Below are positions 1 through 6,286 of a stretch of 6,312 bases of DNA, piece by piece; position 1 is the stretch's first letter, and each line of letters begins with the position of its first letter. The translations under genes were made by a program, and so were the position numbers. The notes under the pieces were generated by a model, which saw nothing but the letters and a program-made list of their open reading frames with translations, made no database searches and was not told where the DNA came from. This DNA is from Pseudomonadota bacterium (GTDB lineage: Bacteria; Pseudomonadota; Alphaproteobacteria; Rhizobiales; Rhizobiaceae): the NCBI GenBank assembly GCA_023428515.1, contig JAEYXI010000491.1:1-6312 (forward strand). The letters are read 5' to 3'.

Positions 1-128
1 TCGACCACATACTGGATCACCGGACGGTCGACGACCGTCAGCATCTCCTTCGGCACCGCCTTCGTCGCCGGCAGGAACCGCGTTCCCAACCCTGCTACCG
101 GAAATACCGCCTTACGGACTCTTTTCAT
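1..128 (-). CDS. galU: UTP-glucose-1-phosphate uridylyltransferase, N-terminal part (cut by window start)
   Basis: This enzyme makes UDP-glucose and pyrophosphate from UTP and glucose-1-phosphate in the cytoplasm, the entry point to nucleotide sugars for exopolysaccharide. It is called ExoN in some rhizobia. Only the first 42 codons are inside the window. They carry the family's nucleotide-binding signature: [17 protein letters not shown] (residues 7-23), followed by the PKEML motif (26-30) and the DRPVIQYVV stretch (34-42). The family is usually about 290-300 residues, so roughly 85% lies beyond the window. I chose ATG at 128-126 because GGAG (133-136) sits 4 nt upstream. An in-frame ATG six codons earlier (146-144) is possible but has only a weak ribosome binding site. 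It lies 112 bp downstream of ugd, a gap long enough for its own promoter, and supplies the substrate of Ugd. Confidence 0.95.
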   Translation of the reverse strand, partial: MKRVRKAVFPVAGLGTRFLPATKAVPKEMLTVVDRPVIQYVV

Positions 129-171
129 GAGGCTCCATCTCGCCATTTGAACGCCGCCCGCCAGCTTTCAA

Positions 172-200
172 AACTTATGGTGCAGTGCAACATAGATCAA
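172..200 (-). promoter_or_regulatory. Candidate galU promoter overlapping a TTGCACTGCA box
   Basis: In the 112 bp ugd-galU gap, the minus strand reads TTGATC (200-195) as a possible -35. It is followed by TAAGTT (177-172) at 17 bp or CATAAG (179-174) at 15 bp as a possible -10. Between and across these lies TTGCACTGCACCATAA (190-175), whose core TGCACTGCA (189-181) is a near-palindrome. The same element recurs upstream of the co-polymerase gene with 14 of 16 bases identical. A protein bound here would cover the -10 and the spacer, a geometry typical of repression. The 12-mer TGCACTGCACCA fits TGCRNYGCASMA, which I recall as the consensus for PhaR/AniA in Bradyrhizobium. The box is seen; promoter and regulator are inference. 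Confidence 0.45.
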
Positions 201-240
201 GCGTGAGTTGACCTATCTGCTGTCGTCAGTTCTGCCAAGA

Positions 241-1596
241 CTACGAGGCGTTGGACTTCACGCTGAGGCGAACCGGGCTCAGATAATCTTCGGTCGGACG
301 CCCGACGCCGACATAGCCGAAGCCGTGTCCCTTGACCTCGTCTTTGCGGTAGATATTCCTGAGATCGACCAGCAAAGGCGTCTTCATCACCTGCCTCAGA
401 CGCTTGAAGTCCATGGCGCGGAAAGCGTTCCATTCGGTGACGATCACCAGCGCTTCGGCATCCTTCGCCGCCTCGTACGGATCGCTGGCGAAGGTGACAT
501 TCTCGACCATCGATTTCGCCTGCGGCATGCCTTCGGGGTCGAAGGCCGAAATCTCCGCGCCGCCGTCCTGCAGCGCCTGGATGATGGTGAGCGAGGGCGA
601 TTCGCGCATGTCGTCCGTATTCGGCTTGAAGGTGAGGCCGAGTATGGCGATCTTCTTCTCGCTGACGTCGCCGCCGCAGGCCGTGACGATCTTGCGGGCG
701 ATCGAGCGCTTGCGAGCCGTGTTCACCGCGACCGTCGTTTCGACCAGCCGCATCGGGCTGCCGAAATCCTGCGCGGTCTTGGCCAGCGCCACCGTGTCCT
801 TCGGGAAGCACGAGCCGCCGTAGCCAGGGCCGGCGTGCAGGAACTTCGAGCCGATGCGCTTGTCGAGCCCGATGCCCTGGGCGACCTGCTGCACATTGGC
901 GCCAGTCTGCTCGCAGAGATCGGCGATCTCGTTGATAAAGGTGATCTTCATCGCGAGGAAGGCGTTGCCCGCATATTTGATCAGCTCCGCCGTGCGGCGG
1001 CCGGTGAAGAGCAGCGGCGCCTGGTTGAGGTAGAGCGGACGATAGACCTCGGTCATCACCGCTTCGGCGCGCTCGTCGGACAGGCCGACCACGATACGGT
1101 CCGGCCGGCGGAAATCGTCGATCGCGGCGCCCTCGCGCAGGAATTCCGGGTTGGAGACGACGGCCACGTCCGCTTCGGCGTTCGCCTTCTTGATGATCTT
1201 CTCGATCTCGTCGCCGGTGCCGACCGGCACGGTCGACTTCGTCACCACAACCGTGAAGTTCTTGAGCAGCGGCGCTATCGAGCGCGCCGCCTCGTAGACG
1301 AAGGACAGGTCGGCATGGCCGTCGCCGCGGCGCGCCGGCGGGCCGACGGCGATGAAGATGACTTCGGCATCTTCCACGCCCTTGGCGAGGTCAGTCGTGA
1401 ACGACAGCCTTCCCGCCTTGACGTTGCTCGCCACTAGGGCGTCGAGCCCGGGCTCGAAGATCGGGATCTGGCCGTTCCTCAACGCTGAGACCTTGCCTTC
1501 GTCCTTGTCGACGCAGACGACGTCATGGCCGAAATCCGCAAGGCAGGCGCCCGATACGAGCCCCACATAGCCGCTGCCTATCATCGTGATCCGCAT
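241..1596 (-). CDS. ugd: UDP-glucose 6-dehydrogenase
   Basis: This cytoplasmic enzyme oxidises UDP-glucose to UDP-glucuronate with two NAD+, giving the uronic acid donor for acidic polysaccharides. The 451 residues are a normal full length. The N-terminal Rossmann domain opens with GSGYVGLVSG (residues 7-16) and an acidic D30 at the end of the second strand. RRGDGHADL (89-97), STVPVG (121-126) and NPEFLREG (149-156) follow. The central helix carries ELIKYAGN (204-211) with the conserved Lys207 and Asn211. The catalytic cysteine is Cys263 in GYGGSCFPKD (258-267), and the C-terminal UDP-binding domain includes GLTFKPNTDDMRESPS (320-335). The start is ATG at 1596-1594 with AAAGGA (1609-1604) 7 nt upstream. 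Residue 86 is Pro in AVGPPARRGDG where relatives normally have Thr. The gene follows the phosphatase by 104 bp and precedes galU, whose product is its substrate. Confidence 0.97.
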   Translation of the reverse strand: MRITMIGSGYVGLVSGACLADFGHDVVCVDKDEGKVSALRNGQIPIFEPGLDALVASNVKAGRLSFTTDLAKGVEDAEVIFIAVGPPARRGDGHADLSFVYEAARSIAPLLKNFTVVVTKSTVPVGTGDEIEKIIKKANAEADVAVVSNPEFLREGAAIDDFRRPDRIVVGLSDERAEAVMTEVYRPLYLNQAPLLFTGRRTAELIKYAGNAFLAMKITFINEIADLCEQTGANVQQVAQGIGLDKRIGSKFLHAGPGYGGSCFPKDTVALAKTAQDFGSPMRLVETTVAVNTARKRSIARKIVTACGGDVSEKKIAILGLTFKPNTDDMRESPSLTIIQALQDGGAEISAFDPEGMPQAKSMVENVTFASDPYEAAKDAEALVIVTEWNAFRAMDFKRLRQVMKTPLLVDLRNIYRKDEVKGHGFGYVGVGRPTEDYLSPVRLSVKSNAS

Positions 1597-1631
1597 CTTC
1601 AGGTCCTTTCAGTTCAGAGGCCTCCCAGTGC

Positions 1632-1654
1632 GGGCAAGCCGTTCGTGGGCAAGC
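1632..1654. repeat. Short direct repeat GGGCAAGC upstream of ugd
   Basis: GGGCAAGC occurs at 1632-1639 and again at 1647-1654 (plus-strand reading), 15 bp apart start to start, inside the 104 bp phosphatase-ugd gap. It could be a tandem protein-binding site or chance in GC-rich DNA. I see no convincing promoter or terminator in this gap. Confidence 0.3.
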
Positions 1655-1700
1655 TACGGAGCGTTGCTCTTCTACCCGGTTTGGCGGCCAGCTTCCATCG

Positions 1701-2453
1701 TCAACCGTCGACCAGCGCCGCGCCGGTGGAATCGATGCGCAGGCAGCTCAGACGATGGGTGGCGTAGGCGCCGGTGTCGAGATTGATCCTGTTCGGCCGG
1801 AACTCGGGCTCTTCCTTCGGCGTGTGGCCGTGCACGACGATTGCCCCGAATGGGCCGGTATGGTCGAGAAAGGGCCGGCGTATCCACAGGAGATCGTCGG
1901 GTACCTGTTCCTCCAGGGTCCGGTTCGGAAGGACCCCGGCATGGGCGAAGAAATAGGGGCCGTAGCGGAAGCTCGGCCTGAGCGCGTTGAGGAAGCGGAT
2001 GTCCTCGAGCGGGACCGCCCGTGCAAGCGCCGCGCTGAGGATCGCTTCCCTGGAAGGATTGACGCCATAAGAGAGCGCTGTCGAAGCGCCGCCCCAGCCA
2101 AGCCATTCCCGGTCGGAGATGCGCCCGTCGAGGAAGTGGAGGAGCACCGCCTCATGGTTGCCGGACAGCGCCATGACGTTCCTCTGCCTCATCCGGGCGC
2201 GAAGCATCGCTATCACCGTCGAACTGTCCGGGCCGCGGTCGATGTAGTCGCCGAGATAGATTTCGGCCCGCCGCTCGGCAGGCCTGGCGCGCCAGTCCCG
2301 CTCGATCGCCTCGTGCATGCTGGCGAGCAGGTCGGCGCGGCCGTGGATATCGCCGATGGCGTAGATCACGGTCTTCGCGTCGATGGCCGGATAGATCTGG
2401 CCGCCGAGCCGGCGATCGGACCTGCCTGCAAGACGCGCAAGCCACGCAAGCAT
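1701..2453 (-). CDS. PPP-family metallophosphoesterase (serine/threonine protein phosphatase-like)
   Basis: This is a predicted two-metal phosphatase of the calcineurin-like PPP superfamily. All signature blocks are present in order within 250 residues: GDIHGR (34-39), GDYIDRGPDS (68-77), SGNHEA (97-102), the metal-binding His171 in FFAHAG, and VHGHTPKEE (207-215). There is no signal peptide or clear membrane segment, so it should be cytoplasmic. I chose ATG at 2453-2451 because GGGGAG (2464-2459) lies 5 nt upstream and family similarity begins just after it; starts further upstream would overlap the preceding gene by up to 92 bp. It begins 34 bp after the co-polymerase/kinase stop, so the two are almost certainly co-transcribed. 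PssZ of Rhizobium leguminosarum, a PPP-type phosphatase needed for exopolysaccharide production, is a family precedent. Dephosphorylation of the kinase's tyrosines is inferred from position only. A nucleotide or small-molecule phosphatase (ApaH-like) is an alternative. Confidence 0.9.
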   Translation of the reverse strand: MLAWLARLAGRSDRRLGGQIYPAIDAKTVIYAIGDIHGRADLLASMHEAIERDWRARPAERRAEIYLGDYIDRGPDSSTVIAMLRARMRQRNVMALSGNHEAVLLHFLDGRISDREWLGWGGASTALSYGVNPSREAILSAALARAVPLEDIRFLNALRPSFRYGPYFFAHAGVLPNRTLEEQVPDDLLWIRRPFLDHTGPFGAIVVHGHTPKEEPEFRPNRINLDTGAYATHRLSCLRIDSTGAALVDG

Positions 2454-2487
2454 GCCCGCTCCCCAGCCGGACGCGAATGCCGACGCG

Positions 2488-4800
2488 TCAGCTCTGCGAT
2501 ACGTAAGAGCCGAACTTCTCATGGGAATAGTATTCGCTGTTTCCGACGCTGGACGTGTAGAGGCGCAGGCTGTCCTCATCCGCCTTGTTGAGCAGGCAGC
2601 CGATGATCTTCTGGTCGACCAGCGGCGCGTTGTGAAGCGCGTCGGAAGCCGTCGCGATCGAGGTCTCGCCCCATTCGACCACGAAGACGAAGCCGTCGAC
2701 CGCGCCGGCGATCGCCTTGGCGTCGATCACGGGCGCCAGCGGCGGCAAGTCGATGATGACGTAATTGTAGGTCTGGCGGGCAGCCGTCAGCAGCTGCGCC
2801 ATGTTGGTCGATCCGATCAGGTCGGTCTTCTGCGCCGCGCCGCCCTTGCCGGCCGCAGGAAGGAACTTCAGCCGCTTGGCCTCGTCCGAATAGATGAGGT
2901 CGTTGATCGGGGCGTCGTTGACGAGGAACTCGAACAGGCCGGCGTTTGCGTTCGGCGTGATCTCGCGCGTCAGCGTCGGGCTCCTGAGGTCCGCATCGAT
3001 GATCAGCACCGTGTTGCCGGACGAAGCGATGAGTTCGGCGATGTTCATCGCCACCGTCGACTTGCCCTCGCCCGGCATCGACGAAACCACGCCGATGACA
3101 CGCACGCCGCCATCCGACGGGGCGAAGTCGATCGCGAGCTTGACCGATCTCAGCGCCTCGGCGAACCGCGAAAGCGGCGCCTTCACCACATGCTGGAAGA
3201 CGCCGAGGTCGCGGGCAAGCACCCGCCCGGCGCCGGCATCCTTGCGCGAGCTGCGCAGCGGCCTGCGTGCCCGTGCAAGCTTCGGAAGCACGCCGAGGCA
3301 GGGATGGCCGAGGAGACGCTCGATCTGAGCGGGCGTGCGGAAGGTACGGTCGGCCAGCTCCCGGCCGAGCGCCAGCATGAGGCCGAGCGCCAGCCCGGCT
3401 ATGGCGGAGAAGGCAAAGGTGATGACCGTTTTCGGCGACGACTTCTTGCGCGCCGGGGAGGCCTCGGTCAGAACGCGCGCATCCGTGATCGGGAAGGATT
3501 CCTGCTGGAGTGCGGTCTTGTAGCGGTCGAGGAAGCTCTCGTAGAGGTTCTGGTCGGCCTGCGCATTGCGTTCCAGCTCGCGCAGGCGCACCTGGGCCTG
3601 GGCGATGTTGGTGGAACGCGCCGTATAGTCCGCGAGCGACTTCTGGAGATCGGCCTCCTGCTTGAGGGCGACCTCGAGATCGCTCTTGTAGACCTGCTCG
3701 ATCCGCCCGAGTTCCTTCAGGATCAGTGCGTTGATGTCGTCTATCTGGCGGCGCGCCCTCTGGGCGGCCTGGTGTTCTGGCCCGTACCGCCGCGATACGT
3801 CCGCCTCCTGCTGCGCCAGTTTCGAACTTTGCTGGCGCAACTGGCTGATTACCTGGTTGTCCAGTGCGTCCACCACCGACGCCTCGGGATTGCCCGACGC
3901 TATCATCTGGGCAATCTGGTCGTAGCGTGCACGCCGCTCGGCGGTTTCCCTCTGCACCTCCACCATCTTGGTCGAGAGGTCGGTGAGCTGCGTGTCGGAC
4001 AGGAGCTGGCCGCCACCGGAATTGGTGTCGATGATGCCGTTATCGCGCTTGTAGCTCTGGACGAGCTGGTCGGAAGCGACCGCTTTGTCGCGAAGCTCGG
4101 TGAGGCGCACTTCCAGCCATGCGGATGCGCGATTCACAGATTCGTAGCGAGCATCCAGCTTTTCTTCGAGATAGGCGTTGGCGACCGCATTGGCTGCGTC
4201 GGAGGCTCTCTGCGCATCCTCGGATCTGAAGCTGATGGCCATCACGAAGGTTTCATCGAGGCGCTCGACGGACAGCCGCCTGGAGAATGCGTCGATGATG
4301 CCGCGCGGAACGCCCTCTTCCTGCACGGCGGGCGGCGGGGGGCCGAGCCTGATCATAGAGCGGATGACGCTGAGGCCGCGCGAGGCAAGATGGGCGATGG
4401 AGTTCTGCGGGCGGGTGAGTTCCTCGGCGTCGACCAGACCGAGCTGCTGGATGACCTTCAGCGCGATCTTCTCGGAGCGGATGATCTGCATCTGGCTGTT
4501 GACGTCGACATCGGTGAGGGCGGGCTGCATGCCCGGAGGGTTCGGATTGCGCCCGTCGAAGGTCTGCGCGTTCTCGATGTCGAGGTAGACCAGCGCGGTC
4601 GAATTGAACATCGGCTTGGTGGTGATCAGATAGATCACGCCCACCACCAGCATCGCCGCCACCGCGGCCGCTATGAGCAAGGCGCGGCGCCGCAATATCG
4701 CAAGCAGGTTGGCGATGCTGAGGAGGCCCGCATCCGACTCGGCAGGCGGCTGCGGCCGAGGTGATTCGGCTGGCCAGTTCTTCTGGAGCTGCACGAGCAT
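2488..4800 (-). CDS. Polysaccharide co-polymerase/BY-kinase fusion (Wzc/ExoP-like)
   Basis: This inner-membrane protein sets chain length and couples polymerisation to export in Wzy-type pathways, controlled by autophosphorylation. Numbering from ATG 4800 (770 residues): a proline-rich N-terminus, TM1 at about 41-60, a Wzz-like periplasmic domain, and a long heptad-rich coiled coil at about 276-421. The co-polymerase motif SPK (455-457) with G469/G473 leads into TM2 (about 459-478), followed by a basic linker. The kinase domain has EALR (548-551), Walker A SMPGEGKST (574-582, Lys580), Walker A' VLIIDADLRSP (Asp602, Asp604) and Walker B VIIDLPP (Asp684). Tyrosines 748, 757, 758 and 766 cluster at the C-terminus, as expected for a BY-kinase. 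AGGGA (4813-4809) lies 8 nt before the ATG. A GTG nine codons upstream (4827) is an alternative start. Total length is close to rhizobial ExoP. It has its own 5' control region and leads into the phosphatase gene. Confidence 0.94.
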   Translation of the reverse strand: MLVQLQKNWPAESPRPQPPAESDAGLLSIANLLAILRRRALLIAAAVAAMLVVGVIYLITTKPMFNSTALVYLDIENAQTFDGRNPNPPGMQPALTDVDVNSQMQIIRSEKIALKVIQQLGLVDAEELTRPQNSIAHLASRGLSVIRSMIRLGPPPPAVQEEGVPRGIIDAFSRRLSVERLDETFVMAISFRSEDAQRASDAANAVANAYLEEKLDARYESVNRASAWLEVRLTELRDKAVASDQLVQSYKRDNGIIDTNSGGGQLLSDTQLTDLSTKMVEVQRETAERRARYDQIAQMIASGNPEASVVDALDNQVISQLRQQSSKLAQQEADVSRRYGPEHQAAQRARRQIDDINALILKELGRIEQVYKSDLEVALKQEADLQKSLADYTARSTNIAQAQVRLRELERNAQADQNLYESFLDRYKTALQQESFPITDARVLTEASPARKKSSPKTVITFAFSAIAGLALGLMLALGRELADRTFRTPAQIERLLGHPCLGVLPKLARARRPLRSSRKDAGAGRVLARDLGVFQHVVKAPLSRFAEALRSVKLAIDFAPSDGGVRVIGVVSSMPGEGKSTVAMNIAELIASSGNTVLIIDADLRSPTLTREITPNANAGLFEFLVNDAPINDLIYSDEAKRLKFLPAAGKGGAAQKTDLIGSTNMAQLLTAARQTYNYVIIDLPPLAPVIDAKAIAGAVDGFVFVVEWGETSIATASDALHNAPLVDQKIIGCLLNKADEDSLRLYTSSVGNSEYYSHEKFGSYVSQS

Positions 4801-4848
4801 CGGGCCGGTCCCTATGTTGCGATGCACAAAGCCTTTGAATTCAATGAC

Positions 4849-4865
4849 CGGGACGATTAGTCCCG
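4849..4865. promoter_or_regulatory. Perfect hairpin in the leader of the co-polymerase gene
   Basis: CGGGAC (4849-4854), a 5-nt loop and GTCCCG (4860-4865) form a perfect 6-bp GC-rich stem. In the transcript it ends 48 nt before the preferred ATG and 21 nt before the alternative GTG. No U-run follows on the coding strand, so it is not an intrinsic terminator. It could affect mRNA stability or translation, or be an operator. Confidence 0.4.
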
Positions 4866-4892
4866 AAAGCCGTTTGCTGGCTCTAAGTCTCT

Positions 4893-4915
4893 GTATTCAA
4901 AAGCTTATCGAATAC
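4893..4915. promoter_or_regulatory. Inverted repeat GTATTC-N11-GAATAC, possible operator
   Basis: GTATTC (4893-4898) and GAATAC (4910-4915) are perfect inverted arms spanning 23 bp, about two helical turns. They lie in the least GC-rich part of the region upstream of the co-polymerase gene. The size and spacing suit a dimeric helix-turn-helix regulator. It lies between the TTGCACTGCA box and the gene, so it would be in the leader if the promoter is at the box. The repeat is seen; the function is inferred. Confidence 0.4.
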
Positions 4916-4955
4916 CTTTTGTTGCCCAAGCCCGTGGAATGCAAGGTTAGCAGAG

Positions 4956-4984
4956 TTTTGTTGCAGTGCAAGAGAGGTTCTCAA
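4956..4984 (-). promoter_or_regulatory. TTGCACTGCA box and candidate promoter for the co-polymerase gene
   Basis: The minus strand reads TTGCACTGCAACAAAA (4971-4956), matching the galU box at 14 of 16 positions. TTGAGA (4984-4979), five of six to the -35 consensus, lies just upstream. A 17-bp spacing would put a weak -10 (ACAAAA) over the 3' part of the box. The box is about 160 bp before the preferred start and downstream of the glycosyltransferase stop, so it suggests an independent promoter for the co-polymerase-phosphatase pair. A 7-nt direct repeat, CTCTCTT on the minus strand (4989-4983 and 4976-4970), abuts the box. The -10 is poor, so the exact promoter is uncertain. Confidence 0.4.
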
Positions 4985-5044
4985 GAGAGCATGGTTTTGA
5001 GGCCGAAGTTTGAACTCGTCGCGGCTGGGGCGCTCTGCCGCAGT

Positions 5045-6193
5045 TCAGCGATGGCCGCTCGCCCTCGCGCTTGGGGTGGGCGTCCAGGTCTGGAACCTGT
5101 CGCCGCGCACAGAACGCCATACGCCCCATGCGGTTCCGGCGAAAGATAAGAGCATGGCGAGCGTCTTCAAGGCAGGCCCGAATTTCGCCGCGACGAGAAT
5201 TGCAAAGGCGGCGGCAGCCAGGAGCAATGCGCCCAGCACGGGCGCCGGCGGGAAGACCGCGAGCATCGCCAGCAGGAAGAACAGGCCGGCAAGCAGGAGA
5301 TTGTAGCCGATCACCCACTTCAGCAGCCGGTGCGACACGTAGCAATAGGCAAGCGCCGGCCTCGGCCAGATCTCCGGCCAGATGAGGCGATGCACGTTGA
5401 AGGCCTGGCAGGCGATGCGGATCTTGCGGCGGAACTCGTCATAGGTGCTCGTCGCCGATTTCTCGAAGGCGAGCGCTTCCGGCGCCCGTACGACGCGCAT
5501 GCCGTCGATCAGGATCTTCATCGAGATATAAAAGTCGTCGATGATGTCGTCCGGCACGACATGATGGGCGGAGCGCCGGATAGCGAACAGGGATCCGTCG
5601 GCGCCAACGACGCTGAACGCGTCGCTTTCGAGCTGCTTGATCGCCTCTTCGATCCGCCAGTAGAGCGAGCCCGAGCTGCTCATCGCACTCTCGTCGGGGT
5701 TCGAGTAGACGAGATGGCCGCAGACGCAGCCGACCTTGGGATCGGAGAACCACGGCGCGATCTCAGGCAGCACGTTCAGGTCGAGTTCGACATTCGCATC
5801 CGTGAACACGACGATGTCGGCGGTGCATTTGTCGACCAGCACGTTCATGCCGTGCGACTTGCCGCGCCTGACCTCAGCGGCGATCACGTTGATCCTGTCC
5901 CGGAACGGCTCCAGCCGTTCCAGCGTGCGGTCCGATGCCCCGTCCACATAGATGAAAAGCTCGCACTGTGGCACTGCCTCGGCCACCGCGATCATGTTGC
6001 GGGCCTTTTCAGCGATGGTGCGCTCCTCGTTGTAGGCGCAGACACATATCGCAAAAGTCGGCATGGGGGATTGGGGCGCCAGCGGAGCCTGCCTGCGACG
6101 GACGAGCATCAGCGACAGCGGATAGGTCACGAAAGGGTGGATGCTGAGCAGCAGAAAAACGAAAAACAGGCCGATGAATATGACAAACGTCAC
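5045..6193 (-). CDS. Membrane-associated family 2 glycosyltransferase
   Basis: This is a processive-type or lipid-linked sugar transferase with a GT-A fold, predicted to work on the cytoplasmic face of the inner membrane in exopolysaccharide assembly. Of 382 residues, 4-30 form an N-terminal membrane segment. The GT2 domain follows with CAYNEE (52-57), DGASDRT (84-90), the metal/nucleotide-binding TDAN (131-134), the acceptor-side GADGSLFAIRR (197-207), Asp219-Asp220 as the likely catalytic region, and a RKIRIACQ segment (256-263) resembling the Q/RxxRW region. Two or three hydrophobic helices (about 293-360) and a WTPTPSAR tail end the protein. The start is GTG at 6193-6191 with GAGGG (6208-6204) 10 nt upstream; no ATG, GTG or TTG lies further upstream in frame within the window. 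Donor and acceptor cannot be read from the sequence. It is separated from the next gene by more than 200 bp, so it may be a separate transcription unit. Confidence 0.93.
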   Translation of the reverse strand: MTFVIFIGLFFVFLLLSIHPFVTYPLSLMLVRRRQAPLAPQSPMPTFAICVCAYNEERTIAEKARNMIAVAEAVPQCELFIYVDGASDRTLERLEPFRDRINVIAAEVRRGKSHGMNVLVDKCTADIVVFTDANVELDLNVLPEIAPWFSDPKVGCVCGHLVYSNPDESAMSSSGSLYWRIEEAIKQLESDAFSVVGADGSLFAIRRSAHHVVPDDIIDDFYISMKILIDGMRVVRAPEALAFEKSATSTYDEFRRKIRIACQAFNVHRLIWPEIWPRPALAYCYVSHRLLKWVIGYNLLLAGLFFLLAMLAVFPPAPVLGALLLAAAAFAILVAAKFGPALKTLAMLLSFAGTAWGVWRSVRGDRFQTWTPTPSARASGHR

Positions 6194-6241
6194 GGTGCGG
6201 GCACCCTCACAAAAACCACCCTCCGACCCCGCCCAGCGCCA

Positions 6242-6258
6242 CCGGATGCCTGATCCGG
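6242..6258. repeat. Inverted repeat CCGGAT-N5-ATCCGG upstream of the glycosyltransferase
   Basis: CCGGAT (6242-6247) and ATCCGG (6253-6258) are perfect 6-bp arms around GCCTG, 49 bp upstream of the GTG start. No T-run follows on either strand, so a terminator is unlikely; an operator or leader hairpin is possible. I found no convincing sigma-70 promoter in 6194-6312, although AT-rich DNA lies next to the repeat at 6260-6272. Confidence 0.35.
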
Positions 6259-6286
6259 CAAGAATAAAATGTGTAGTCCCCAGCAG

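Noticed and set aside
208..1437. Plus-strand open frame of 409 codons opposite ugd
   Set aside because: It mirrors the ugd coding frame, has low-complexity Arg/Asp/Leu composition and no family motif. Ugd on the minus strand is certain.
2454..2579. Longer phosphatase start at 2579, overlapping the kinase gene by 92 bp
   Set aside because: The extra 42 residues are unlike the family, and the ATG at 2453 has a strong GGGGAG site 5 nt upstream.
1755..2591. Plus-strand open frame opposite the phosphatase gene
   Set aside because: It is an antisense shadow with no domain signature, running across the phosphatase gene and the end of the kinase gene.
2452..4764. Plus-strand open frame of 770 codons opposite the co-polymerase gene
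   Set aside because: It is the antisense of a gene with clear domain motifs. Its translation is rich in Arg, His and Asp with no recognisable domain, as expected from codon bias in GC-rich DNA.
4849..4865. Reading the CGGGAC/GTCCCG hairpin as a terminator or attenuator
   Set aside because: No T-run follows the stem on either strand, and no leader peptide is evident.
5010..5044. Terminator after the glycosyltransferase
   Set aside because: Short GC-rich pairings such as GCGGC/GCCGC can be drawn, but there is no T-run and the loop is long. Not supported.
5330..6253. Plus-strand open frame of 307 codons opposite the glycosyltransferase
   Set aside because: It is an antisense shadow; the minus-strand frame has all the GT2 motifs and membrane segments.
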